Shown one piece after another: positions 52,045-60,594 of a DNA stretch of 64,000 nucleotides. Both the position numbers and the translations under genes were made by a program. The notes below the pieces were generated by a model. It saw only the letters and a list, made by a program, of their open reading frames with translations. It was not told where the DNA came from and searched no databases. Source of the stretch: Streptomyces clavuligerus (GTDB lineage Bacteria; Actinomycetota; Actinomycetes; Streptomycetales; Streptomycetaceae); the NCBI RefSeq assembly GCF_005519465.1, contig NZ_CP027858.1:6187001-6251000 (forward strand), in the 5' to 3' direction. Positions within the stretch are counted from its first letter, which is position 1. Every line of letters starts with the position of its first letter.

Positions 52045-53469
52045 TCAGGAGCGGGTGAAGATCCACTCGTGGTTGTTCTGGCTCTCCGGCGCGCAGGGCC
52101 AGATGAGGAGCTGACGCTCCGTCTCGCTGTTGCTGTAGGAGTCCAGGCACTGGTTGTTGCTGGCGAAGTTGCGAATCCAGTACTTCCCGTCCGCCTGCTT
52201 GTCGAGCCACCAGAGCTGGTTGTCCCCGGTGGTGCCGTTGCAGGGGTACTCCGTGACCATGGTCGCCTCGCCGACGCCGTGGTTGCCGGGCAGGTCCAGG
52301 CACATGCTGTCCATGACGTTGCGGATCTGGTACAGCGGCGCCCCGCCGGGCCCGGCGCTGTTGTAGCGCTTCTCCACATTCCAGAGCTGGTTGTCGCCGC
52401 TGGTGTTGTTGCAGGTGAAGTGGTGGACCTCGGTGTCCGGCCGGCCGCTGGAGTAGCCGGGGATGTCCACGCAGGTGCCGTTGGTGTTGTTCTTGATCAG
52501 CACCCGGGTGAGCGGCGGGGTGCGCACCGGCGCGGACTGTGCCACCCGCCGCCCCGCGCGCTTCTTCTGCGGGTCGGCCCCGGTGCGGGGCCGGGCCGCG
52601 GTCGGCTTGTCGTCCCGGGGCTCAGCTGCCGCCGTGCCCGGGTCCGTCTTCCCTGAGCCCGTCTTCCCCGGGTCCGCCTGCGGCTTCGGCGCGGCCTGCT
52701 CCGTCCGCTGCGACCGGGCCCTCTCCTCCGCGGCCTCCGCTTCCTTCGTCGCCCTGGCCCGTGAGGAGGAGGCCGAGGGCGCCGCCTCGGCGACGAAGGC
52801 GCCCGCGGGGTCGTCCTCGTCCCGCAGGATGTTCTCGGCTGCCCCGGTGCTGACGGCCTTCTTCTCCTCGTCCCTGCCGACCGCCATGACCAGCAGCGGG
52901 ATAGCCACCAGGATGGCGCCCACCATGGCGGCACCGGCCAGTACCGGTTTGCCGGGGCGGCCCGGCGCGTCGTCGTCGGGTGCGGCCCCGTCGCCGCCGG
53001 GCCCGGCAGCCGCGGCGATACCCCGGCGGCCCTTCCACGCCCGCGCGCCACCCGCCGCCCGCACTCCGTCGGCCTTTCCAGCGGCGCCGTTCACACCGTC
53101 GGACCTCGTGCCCTCGGCCCGGGTGTCACCGGGCTTCGCATCCGCGGCTTGCGCGTCCGCGGTCGCCGCGTCACCCGCCTCCGCGCTTCCCGTTCCGGCG
53201 TCCTCGGCCTCGGACGCCCCGGCGCTCCCGCTCTGCGCCCCGGCGCCCCCGACGGCACCGGACCCGGTGTCCCGGGACGCCGGACTCCGGGTGGTCCCGG
53301 CGGCCCCGGCCGTTTCCCCGGCCCCGGCCGCCGGGACCTGCCCGCCCGTGCCCGGGGCCGAGCCGGTACCGCCCACGGGACCGGCGGTGACGGTCTCGGT
53401 CCCGGGCGCGGCAGCAGATCCGGCCTGCCGGGCGGAGGGCTCGCCCGATGCCTTGTGCTGGTCGGACAT
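52045..53469 (-). CDS. Membrane-anchored ricin B-type lectin protein
   Basis: A 474-residue protein; ATG preceded by AGAGGAG. Residues 1-150 are a disordered Ala/Gly/Ser/Thr/Asp segment. A single transmembrane helix lies near 175-197 (VLAGAAMVGAILVAIPLLVM), followed by an Ala/Lys/Pro/Asp linker and a C-terminal ricin-type beta-trefoil (about 345-474). Its repeats include GTCVDIPGYSSG, DNQLWNVEK, DSMCLDLPGNHG, DNQLWWLDK, NNQCLDSYSN and NHEWIFTRS, with the QxW remnants and paired cysteines of R-type lectins. The lectin would sit outside the membrane and bind glycans. It converges on the giant ESX protein. Confidence 0.85.
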   Translation of the reverse strand: MSDQHKASGEPSARQAGSAAAPGTETVTAGPVGGTGSAPGTGGQVPAAGAGETAGAAGTTRSPASRDTGSGAVGGAGAQSGSAGASEAEDAGTGSAEAGDAATADAQAADAKPGDTRAEGTRSDGVNGAAGKADGVRAAGGARAWKGRRGIAAAAGPGGDGAAPDDDAPGRPGKPVLAGAAMVGAILVAIPLLVMAVGRDEEKKAVSTGAAENILRDEDDPAGAFVAEAAPSASSSRARATKEAEAAEERARSQRTEQAAPKPQADPGKTGSGKTDPGTAAAEPRDDKPTAARPRTGADPQKKRAGRRVAQSAPVRTPPLTRVLIKNNTNGTCVDIPGYSSGRPDTEVHHFTCNNTSGDNQLWNVEKRYNSAGPGGAPLYQIRNVMDSMCLDLPGNHGVGEATMVTEYPCNGTTGDNQLWWLDKQADGKYWIRNFASNNQCLDSYSNSETERQLLIWPCAPESQNNHEWIFTRS

Positions 53470-53568
53470 GTACGTCTCCTCTGGTCCCGGAGGCGCTGCC
53501 CCCGGGCGATACGGGTACGGGGATCTGAGGGATCGGATCCGTGCTCGGGTTCCGTGCTGGTCGTTCGG

Positions 53569-55656
53569 TCAGTGCTCGTTCCGGTCCGTGTCCCGCGGCT
53601 GCGGAGGGCCGGTCGGTGCGGGCACGGAGTCCGGTGCGGTCGCGGCCGGGACGGTCGACTGCACCGGCATCGGCACGGGCACCGGTACCGGCGCCAGCGG
53701 CCCCGCCGCCCGCAGATGCCCGGCGAGCCGGGCCCGGTCGGCGCCGTCGCGGCCGTTCAACGCGCGGGCCAGCGCGGCGTGCAGAAGCTGCCGCCCGGAG
53801 GGTGTGAGGGTGCCGAGCACCACCTCGTGCACCAGTTCCGGGAGCCGGTAGTGCCCGGCGAGCGGATCGCCGCGGTCCGGGTGCCAGACCAGCAGTCCGG
53901 CGGTGACGGCGTCGTCGACCAGCGCGGGCAGCCGCTCGGGAACCATCCCCGGGACCCCGGCGAGCAGCCCGAGGTCCAGCCGCCCGCCGTCGACGGCGGT
54001 ATGGGTGAGGACGGAACGGGCCTCCGGCGGCAGCCCGGCCAGCCGGTCGTGGACGATGGTGCCCACCGCCGTCGGCACGCGGGCACCGGGCCCGGTGCGC
54101 CGGCCCGGCGCCAGCCTCAGCAACTCCGCGAGCACGAACGGATTGCCCGCCGCGCGCCGGTGCAGGGCCTCGGCCTCGGCGGGGTCCTCCCCGCGTGCCG
54201 TGAGCAGCCCGGCCACGTCGTCGGCGGCCAGCGGCTCCAGGTGCAGCCAGATGGTGCCGCGCCGGGCGAGATCGGCGAGCAACCCGCTGACCTGCGGTGC
54301 CCCGCTGTCGCGCAGCGCGCACACCAGGGCCGCCGGGGTGTCCCGCAGCAGCCCGGCGAGCCGTTGCAGCCGTGCGCAGCCCTCCGGGGCGACCCCGTCC
54401 AGGTCGTCCAGGAGACACAGCACGGGTGCCCGGCCCAGTTCACGGGCGAGCGCTTCCACCGGGTCCGGGTCCGGGGCCGCTCGGGCGTCGTACGCCGCTG
54501 CTGGTGCGCCGGGGCGGCCGTTTCCCCCGGACTCCCGTCCCCTCAGCGCGTCCAGCAGCCGGACCACCGGGCACGACGGCACCGCGCCGTGGCCTGCGGA
54601 GCCCGGACGGCCGCCGGGTACGCGGACCACGGACAGCCCGGAGTCGGCCGCCCGCGCCGCCAGTTCGGTCAGCAGCCGGGTCTTGCCGGAGCCCGCCTCA
54701 CCAAGGACCACCGCCCACTGGGAGCCGCCCGCGGCGACCGTCCGGAGCACCCCGTCGAGCTGCGCGGTCTCCTCGGCCCGTCCCACCAGGGGGAGTTCGG
54801 CGGACGCCTGCGGTGACGCGGCGGCGGTGGCCAGCCGGTGCGGGCCCGGCGCGCCGAGCACGGGACCCAGGATCCCGGTGTCGTGCCGCAGGACGGCGGT
54901 GTGCAGGTCCCGCAGCCCCGGGCTGGGGTCCAGGCCCAGTTCGCGCGCGAGCATGGAGCGGAACCGCTCGTACTGGCGCAGCGACTCCACCGGCCGTCCG
55001 GCCGCGTACAGCGCGCGCATCAGCAGCGCCCAGGACGTCTCGCGCAGCGGGGCGTCGACGGTGAGCCGGGTGGCGACGGGCACCGCCCGGTCCGTGTCGG
55101 CCTGTTTGATGAGGATGGTGACCTGGAGTTCCCGGGCGTCCTGGAGGGCGGCGTTCAGCCGTGTCTTCTCCCGCAGGGCGAAGGCGTGGTCCGCGGCCTC
55201 CCCGAGGGCCGGGCCCCGCCACAGTCCGAGGGCCCGGTCGATCCGCCGCCGAGCCCGGTCCAGACGTCCCTCGTGCAGCGCGGCGCGGGCCGCGACCACG
55301 GACTCCTCGAAGACGGCGGTGTCCCGTGCCTCCCGGGGGACGTGCAGGGCGTACCCGGCCCGGCTGCTGACCAGCACGGCCGAGCGGCCCTGACGGCCCG
55401 GGTCGAGTGCCGAACGGAGACGGCTGACATGGGCGCGCACCGATGACGCGGCGGCCGTCGGCTGGTCGCTCTCCCACAGGTCGCGGCAGATCTCGCCGAG
55501 CGAGACCGGCCGGCCGTCCTGGATCAACAGCCGGGTCAGCAGCACCCGTCGCTGCCGGGGCCCCAGGTCGAGCGTGGTGGCACCGCGCGACACTTCGACG
55601 GGGCCGAGGAGGCTGAACCACATGAGCGAGCTGTCCTGGGTGTCCACGGTGCCCAT
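53569..55656 (-). CDS. SARP-type transcriptional regulator with AAA/STAND ATPase domain
   Basis: About 695 residues from ATG 55656; the open frame extends 17 codons further and the exact start is uncertain. An OmpR-like winged-helix domain (MWFSLLGPVEVSRG, RQRRVLLTRLLI, VRAHVSRLRSALD) and a BTAD domain (to about 250) make it a SARP/AfsR-family activator. Next comes a nucleotide-binding domain with Walker A GEAGSGKTRLL near residue 320 and LCLLDDLDGV as Walker B. There is no TPR array of full AfsR length after it. SARPs activate secondary-metabolite or developmental genes. Being next to the ESX locus suggests, but does not show, local control. It is followed by the ricin-lectin gene in the same direction after 99 bp. 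Confidence 0.88.
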   Translation of the reverse strand: MGTVDTQDSSLMWFSLLGPVEVSRGATTLDLGPRQRRVLLTRLLIQDGRPVSLGEICRDLWESDQPTAAASSVRAHVSRLRSALDPGRQGRSAVLVSSRAGYALHVPREARDTAVFEESVVAARAALHEGRLDRARRRIDRALGLWRGPALGEAADHAFALREKTRLNAALQDARELQVTILIKQADTDRAVPVATRLTVDAPLRETSWALLMRALYAAGRPVESLRQYERFRSMLARELGLDPSPGLRDLHTAVLRHDTGILGPVLGAPGPHRLATAAASPQASAELPLVGRAEETAQLDGVLRTVAAGGSQWAVVLGEAGSGKTRLLTELAARAADSGLSVVRVPGGRPGSAGHGAVPSCPVVRLLDALRGRESGGNGRPGAPAAAYDARAAPDPDPVEALARELGRAPVLCLLDDLDGVAPEGCARLQRLAGLLRDTPAALVCALRDSGAPQVSGLLADLARRGTIWLHLEPLAADDVAGLLTARGEDPAEAEALHRRAAGNPFVLAELLRLAPGRRTGPGARVPTAVGTIVHDRLAGLPPEARSVLTHTAVDGGRLDLGLLAGVPGMVPERLPALVDDAVTAGLLVWHPDRGDPLAGHYRLPELVHEVVLGTLTPSGRQLLHAALARALNGRDGADRARLAGHLRAAGPLAPVPVPVPMPVQSTVPAATAPDSVPAPTGPPQPRDTDRNEH

Positions 55657-56675
55657 GGAAATCCGGACCACCTCCTGCTGCGCCGTCCAGGGCAAGACGC
55701 GCCGCACACACGGGAGTTACGCGGTAGGGGACTCCCGTCACTGTCCGTCTCGCTCCGGCAGCGTACGGCATCCGCGCACCGGCGCCCGGATCAAGAAAGG
55801 CATGGCGCGGCGCGGTTGGGACCGTCCCGTGACACGCGTGTCCCGGCGATGTCCGAACGGTCATCACATCCGCCCGCCGTGCCCGTATCGGCGAGTGGCG
55901 CTTCCGTTCCGGCCCGTACCGGCTACCGATGGGTACAGAACTGTGACACGAGGCCCGCGCGCCGTTTCTCGCCGCTGTGCCGACCGGGGCGCGCCCTCGG
56001 CGCTTTCGCGCCGGACCGCCGTCACCGCGCCGGGGTCGTCGCTCGCGGGGGACGCGTGTGTCGGGGGTGAACGGGGGTGGGCGGCCGTGCCCGGTGGGGT
56101 GACATGTCACGGGGTGCCGATCGCCGCCGTGCACGGTCGGGGTCGGGGGCGGGCTCCGTCCGGCGGCCGGACCGGGAACGACGGACGTTCTCCCCCGCTG
56201 CTGTCTCCGTCCGGTGGCCGGATCGTCATGGACCGGACCGTGGGTCCCGCCGGGCGGGGGGCGCGGAACGGCGCACCTCACCGAGCCGCTCTGACCATGG
56301 CGGCCATGGGCCGGGAGGGGCGCCGCAAGAGACGGCGTATCCGCTGGTGGGAGGGCGGTTCCGTGCTGACCGGACGGTCCGCCGGCCTGCCCGCCCGGGG
56401 CGCCGGGGCCGCACCACGACGGTGGCGGACGCCGGCGCTCCGCGGGGATGTCCACCATCGGTGAAGGGGTCCGGCCCGTGCCCGGACGGGTCGGCGGCCG
56501 GGCGGACAGGCCCGTCCGGCCGTGTCGCCGCGTGCGCCACGGCCGGGCATGGGCGTTCGTCCGGACCCTGTTCCTCCGCGCCTCTTCGAGGACGGCCGCC
56601 GGGGCCGGACCCGGGGCCGCCGGCCCGGACGGGCTTCCGCCCGGGGTCCGGGGTCCGGGGTCCGGGTCCGGTGTG
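55657..56675. other. 1-kb gap upstream of the SARP gene
   Basis: No gene supported. Open frames exist on both strands but read as Arg/Pro/Gly-rich noise without conserved motifs. It contains a perfect 12-bp palindrome GACACGCGTGTC (55831-55842), about 175 bp upstream of the SARP start, a candidate operator. The right half is very GC-rich and repetitive and borders the 3' end of the RNA-helicase gene. Confidence 0.45.
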
Positions 56676-58400
56676 TCAGGCGGTCCGGGGCGGGGTGCCG
56701 CCGCCGCGCGACCCGGAACGGGAAGCCCCGCCACCGGTGGCGGGACGGCCGGTGCCGGTACGGCGGCCACCGCGCCGACGACCGGAATCGCCGGACGGGG
56801 CGCCGGTCGCGGAGCCCTGCGCGCCCCGGCGGCCGGATTCGCGAGCGGTCCCGCCAGCGGTGCTCCCGGCGGTTCCGCGGGGCTTCGCGGTCCGGGCGGA
56901 CCCGCGCCCGCCGGAACCGGAGGCGTCGCCCGACACCCCGGCCTGGCCGCGGCGGTCCGCGGACCGGCCCGCCGTCCCGGTCGCGGCGGTCCCGCCCGGG
57001 GCTCCGGTGCCCTCGGCGCCGCGGCGCCTGCGGCCGGAGCGCCTGCCGGACCCGGACCCGGCCTTCCGTTCCGGACGGTCCGCCTTCGGCGCGGTGGGCT
57101 GCGGCACCTCGATGGTGACGGCCACGCCGGACGGCTCACGGGCGCCGGTGATGGTGGACAGCTCCGGGTCGCTGGAGGTGACCCGCGCCGTCCGGGGGCG
57201 GATGCCCGCGTCCGACATGAGCCGGGTGACCTCACGCTTCTGTTCGGGCAGGACCAGCGTGACCACACTGCCGGAGCCGCCGGCCCGGGCGGTGCGCCCG
57301 CCCCGGTGGAGGTAGTCCTTGTGGTCGCTCGGCGGGTCGACGTTCACGACCAGGTCGAGATCGTCGACATGTATGCCGCGCGCCGCGACGTTCGTCGCCA
57401 CCAACGCGGTGACCTGGCCGTTCTTGAACTGCTCCAGGGTCCGGTTCCGCTGCGGCTGGGTACGGCCGCCGTGGAGTGCCGCCGCGCGGACGCCCGACGC
57501 GAGGAGCCGCTTGGCCAGCCGGTCGGCGGACCGCTTGGTGTCGAGGAAGAGGATGACCCGGCCGTCCCGCGCGGCGATGCGCACCGTGACCGCCTTCTTG
57601 TCCGTCTCGTCCAGGATGTGGAGCACATGGTGTTCCATCGTGGACACCGCTCCCGCCGACGGGTCCACGGAGTGCACCACGGGATCGGTCAGGAAGCGCT
57701 GTACCAGACGGTCGATGTTGTGGTCCAGGGTGGCCGAGAAGAGCAGCCGCTGTCCGTCCGGCCGCACCTGCTGGATCACCTTGGTGATCTGCGGGAGGAA
57801 GCCCATGTCGGTCATCTGGTCGGCCTCGTCCAGCACGGTGATCCGCACCTGGTCGAGCACGCAGTCCCCGCGGTCCACGAGGTCGTTGAGGCGACCGGGG
57901 GTCGCCACGAGGACCTCGGTGCCGCGGCGCAGCGCACCGGCCTGCTTGGTGATCGACAGACCGCCGACGGCGGTGGCCAGCCGGAGGTTCACGGCCGTCG
58001 CGTACGGGGCCATCGCGTCCGTCACCTGCTGCGCGAGTTCACGCGTCGGCACCAGGACAAGGGCGAGAGGCGCCCGGGACTCGGCGCGGAGCCCGGCCGT
58101 CCGGGCGAGGACCGCCAGCCCGAACGCGAGGGTCTTGCCGGAACCGGTCCGTCCGCGTCCGAGCACGTCACGCCCGGCCAGCGCGTTGGGCAGGGTGGCG
58201 GCCTGGATGGGGAACGGGGTGGTCACGCCCTGTGAGGTGAGGGTCGCCAGCAGTCCCGTGGGCATGTCCAGGTCGGCGAAGTCCGCGACGGCGGGAAGCG
58301 CGGGTGTCGTGTTTTCCGGCAGCCGGAATTCCTTGGGCGGTGACGCGGTCGGCCGCGTTGACGAGGCGCGTCGGGACGTTTTCTGGGGCCTGCGGGACAT
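56676..58400 (-). CDS. DEAD-box RNA helicase
   Basis: A 574-residue protein starting at ATG 58400 (AGGAAGG upstream). Core motifs: Q-motif in TTPFPIQAATLP, Walker A GRTGSGKT, VPTRELAQQ, TPGRLNDLV, VLDEADQM (DEAD box), FSATLD, ATNVAARGIHV and HRGGRTARAG. After about residue 400 the tail is a long Arg/Gly/Ser/Thr-rich basic segment, as in cold-adaptation RNA helicases (CsdA/RhlE-like) of Streptomyces. It lies downstream of the cold-shock gene with a strong hairpin between them. Likely role: unwinding structured RNA during cold shock or ribosome assembly. Confidence 0.95.
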   Translation of the reverse strand: MSRRPQKTSRRASSTRPTASPPKEFRLPENTTPALPAVADFADLDMPTGLLATLTSQGVTTPFPIQAATLPNALAGRDVLGRGRTGSGKTLAFGLAVLARTAGLRAESRAPLALVLVPTRELAQQVTDAMAPYATAVNLRLATAVGGLSITKQAGALRRGTEVLVATPGRLNDLVDRGDCVLDQVRITVLDEADQMTDMGFLPQITKVIQQVRPDGQRLLFSATLDHNIDRLVQRFLTDPVVHSVDPSAGAVSTMEHHVLHILDETDKKAVTVRIAARDGRVILFLDTKRSADRLAKRLLASGVRAAALHGGRTQPQRNRTLEQFKNGQVTALVATNVAARGIHVDDLDLVVNVDPPSDHKDYLHRGGRTARAGGSGSVVTLVLPEQKREVTRLMSDAGIRPRTARVTSSDPELSTITGAREPSGVAVTIEVPQPTAPKADRPERKAGSGSGRRSGRRRRGAEGTGAPGGTAATGTAGRSADRRGQAGVSGDASGSGGRGSARTAKPRGTAGSTAGGTARESGRRGAQGSATGAPSGDSGRRRGGRRTGTGRPATGGGASRSGSRGGGTPPRTA

Positions 58401-58429
58401 GCGGTGTGTTTGCCTTCCTGGAAACAGCG

Positions 58430-58470
58430 CACACCGGGGTCCGCACCGTAATGGTGCGGACCCCGGTGTG
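58430..58470 (-). terminator. 18-bp perfect hairpin between cold-shock and helicase genes
   Basis: Left arm 58430-58447 (CACACCGGGGTCCGCACC) pairs perfectly with 58453-58470; loop GTAAT. It lies 20 bp past the cold-shock stop codon and 30 bp before the helicase ATG. No strong T-tract follows. It should terminate most cold-shock transcripts while allowing some read-through. Confidence 0.85.
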
Positions 58471-58489
58471 GTCGACAAGCGTCCGGCGA

Positions 58490-58693
58490 TCAGGCGGGGA
58501 CGATGTTCTCCGCCTGCGGGCCCTTCTGGCCCTGCGTGACGTCGAAGCTCACCCGCTGGCCCTCACGGAGCTCACGGAAGCCCTGCGTCGCGATGTTCGA
58601 GTAGTGGGCGAAGACGTCGGGGCCGCCGCCGTCCTGCTCGATGAAGCCGAAACCCTTTTCAGAGTTGAACCACTTCACGGTGCCCTGTGCCAT
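58490..58693 (-). CDS. Cold-shock protein (CspA family)
   Basis: A 67-residue OB-fold RNA chaperone. RNP1 GFGFIEQ and RNP2 DVFAHYS are intact; start [14 protein letters not shown] with AGGAG six bases upstream. The frame is open for 30 more codons upstream but those are 5' leader. It melts mRNA secondary structure and fits functionally with the downstream RNA helicase. Confidence 0.97.
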   Translation of the reverse strand: MAQGTVKWFNSEKGFGFIEQDGGGPDVFAHYSNIATQGFRELREGQRVSFDVTQGQKGPQAENIVPA

Positions 58694-58748
58694 GACATTC
58701 TCCTTCTGTAGAGCAGAGGCCCCATCCGGAGATGCCGGAAACAAATAA

Positions 58749-58782
58749 TGCGCCTGAGGGGAAAACATTTCCGTCAGGCGCA
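58749..58782 (-). promoter_or_regulatory. 5' leader hairpin of the cold-shock mRNA
   Basis: TGCGCCTGA (58749-58757) pairs perfectly with TCAGGCGCA (58774-58782) over a 16-nt loop. It lies inside the predicted long leader, starting 55 nt upstream of the start codon, and could be a temperature-responsive or stability element. Confidence 0.6.
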
Positions 58783-58817
58783 CATAGGTTCATGGGTACC
58801 ACAACTGCAACATTGAT

Positions 58818-58823
58818 ATTTTA
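58818..58823 (-). promoter_or_regulatory. Cold-shock gene -10 element
   Basis: TAAAAT on the minus strand within an AT-rich stretch that is rare in this genome. Transcription would start near 58810, giving a leader of about 117 nt, the long 5' leader typical of cold-shock genes. The rest of the 383-bp gap to the divergent methyltransferase has no gene. Confidence 0.6.
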
Positions 58824-59076
58824 GCACACCCTGAGGTCGCCTCCGCGGCGGTGGGGCGCGACCTCCCGCCTGCCGCGCCACCGGGGTCACCGGGGCCGTG
58901 TCCCACCGGTGGGGCCGGTCGCTTCGGGCGGTGCTCCTGTGCGCCCCCTCCATGCCCCGCCATGGCGGGGCATGCGCTTTCTCGTGGGGCGCACGTGCTG
59001 AATGATTCAGGAGGCCGCTCGGTTCCGGCAGCGTCACCCTGTTCAGCGGACTCCCCGCCACGATCGGAGGCACGTC

Positions 59077-60099
59077 ATGGACGAGCAGGTCACCCCGTTG
59101 CCGCTGATGGAACTCACCTTGGGGATCCCCGCCTTCAAGGCCCTGGCCCTGGCGACCGAGCTGGAGCTGTTCACCGAGCTGGCCGGGGGGCGCTCGACGA
59201 CAGCCGCGGCTCTCGCGGAGCGCCACGGCCTCCAGCCGCGCCCGGCCGAGCTGCTGCTCACCGCGTGCACATCGCTGGGCCTGCTGCGACTGGACGCCGA
59301 CGGAGCCTACCGGAACACCGCCATGTCCGAGGAGTTCCTGGTCAAGGGGGCGCCGTACTACTTCGGTGGCTGGATCACCCTCGTGGACCGCCATGTGTAC
59401 TCCGCCTACACACGGCTGGCGGACTCCCTGCGCGGCAACCATCCCGCCTCCTGGGACCCCGAGCGCCAGGAGTCGCTGTTCTCGCCGGACGACCCGGTGG
59501 TGACCGAGCACTTCTGGGAGGGCATGCACTCCTTGTCCGCCTACACCGGCCGGCTGCTCGCCGACACCCTCGACTTCGGCGCTGTCGGCCGTCTGCTCGA
59601 CGTCGGGGGCGGGGGCGCCGGGTTCGACATCGAACTGTGCCGCCGCTGGCCAAAGCTGCGGGCGACCGTCTTCGATCTGGGCTTCGTCTGCGATCTGACC
59701 CGCCCGCGGGTCGCCGCGGCCGGGCTGGCGGACCGTATCTCCTTCGCGGCGGGGGACTTCTTCGCCGACCCGCTGCCGACGGGGCACGACGCCGTACTGC
59801 TGGCGAACATCCTGCACGACTGGGATGAGCACGACGCCCGGCGCATCCTCGCCGCCTGCGCAGAGGCGCTCCCGCCGGGCGGGCTGCTGCTGATCTGCGA
59901 GTCCTTCGTCGCCGACGACAGGACGGGACCGCCCCCCGCGGCGCTGATGAGTCTGAACATGCTGGTGGAGGCATGGGGCAGGAACTACACCGCCGCCGAG
60001 TACTCCACCTGGCTGCGCGCGGCCGGCCTCGAACCCGAGGGTGTCACCCCCTTCGAAGGCCCGGGCGCCAACGGAGTCCTGGTCGCCCGCAAGCCCTGA
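59077..60099 (+). CDS. SAM-dependent O-methyltransferase (plant-type/TcmN-like family)
   Basis: A 340-residue protein; ATG 59077 with CGGAGG six bases upstream. Residues 10-95 form a winged-helix dimerisation domain (ALATELELFTELAGG, LAERHGLQPRPAELLL). The Rossmann part has the SAM-binding GRLLDVGGGGAGFDIEL, VFDLGFVCDLTRPRVAAAGL and AVLLANILHDWDEHDARRIL, with the family's catalytic-base position in HDWDEHD. Related enzymes methylate phenolic hydroxyls in polyketide and other secondary metabolites. No biosynthetic genes lie next to it, so the substrate is unknown. Confidence 0.9.
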   Translation: MDEQVTPLPLMELTLGIPAFKALALATELELFTELAGGRSTTAAALAERHGLQPRPAELLLTACTSLGLLRLDADGAYRNTAMSEEFLVKGAPYYFGGWITLVDRHVYSAYTRLADSLRGNHPASWDPERQESLFSPDDPVVTEHFWEGMHSLSAYTGRLLADTLDFGAVGRLLDVGGGGAGFDIELCRRWPKLRATVFDLGFVCDLTRPRVAAAGLADRISFAAGDFFADPLPTGHDAVLLANILHDWDEHDARRILAACAEALPPGGLLLICESFVADDRTGPPPAALMSLNMLVEAWGRNYTAAEYSTWLRAAGLEPEGVTPFEGPGANGVLVARKP

Positions 60100-60594
60100 C
60101 CCCTCACGCGGGCCCGGCGCGGTCGCCGTACCCGTCCGGTCGGCCACCGCACAGGGTTCGTCCCCCCATCACTCAGGCGTCGTGCCCGGGCGAGATCTCC
60201 CCCTGGCCGCCCGGTCCGCCCTCGACGCCCTCTCCGTCCGCCGTGACGATCTTCATCCGGCCGCTCACCGTGTGCCCGGGGAAGCCCCCGTAGGTTCTCC
60301 GGCGGCGGCCTTACATGCTCCGACCGGCGCCAACCGGGTTCGAAGACGGCCGACCCGTAGGCCGCCGGACGTCCGCAGCGGATCCGGCCTGCCCTTGCCG
60401 TCTTCGAACGGTGGCGTCTCGTCGGCCGCGCCGAGGCTCCGGATCACCGGCCCGGCGATGCCCACTCGCCTCCTGGCCGGCAATGGCCCCGAGTCCGTCT
60501 ACCGGCCTGGTCCCGCCTCTCGGGGAAAGCCCCCGCCGGGCTCGGGCCGCCCGGAGGCTCCGGGCGGCCCCGACCGCGATATGTCCCGCACCGC
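60100..60594. other. Gap between convergent methyltransferase and M20 peptidase
   Basis: These 495 bp hold no gene I can support. It contains a perfect 13-bp inverted repeat, GTTCGAAGACGGC at 60338-60350 and its complement at 60397-60409, separated by 46 nt. It could serve as a shared terminator region. Confidence 0.5.

Noticed and set aside
55574..56675. Open frames of about 300-400 codons in the gap upstream of the SARP gene
   Set aside because: Arg/Gly/Pro-rich with no motif or credible ribosome-binding site; several overlap on both strands.
60335..60410. GGTTCGAA as a tRNA T-loop or attachment site
   Set aside because: No acceptor, D or anticodon stem can be drawn around it; it forms a simple inverted repeat.
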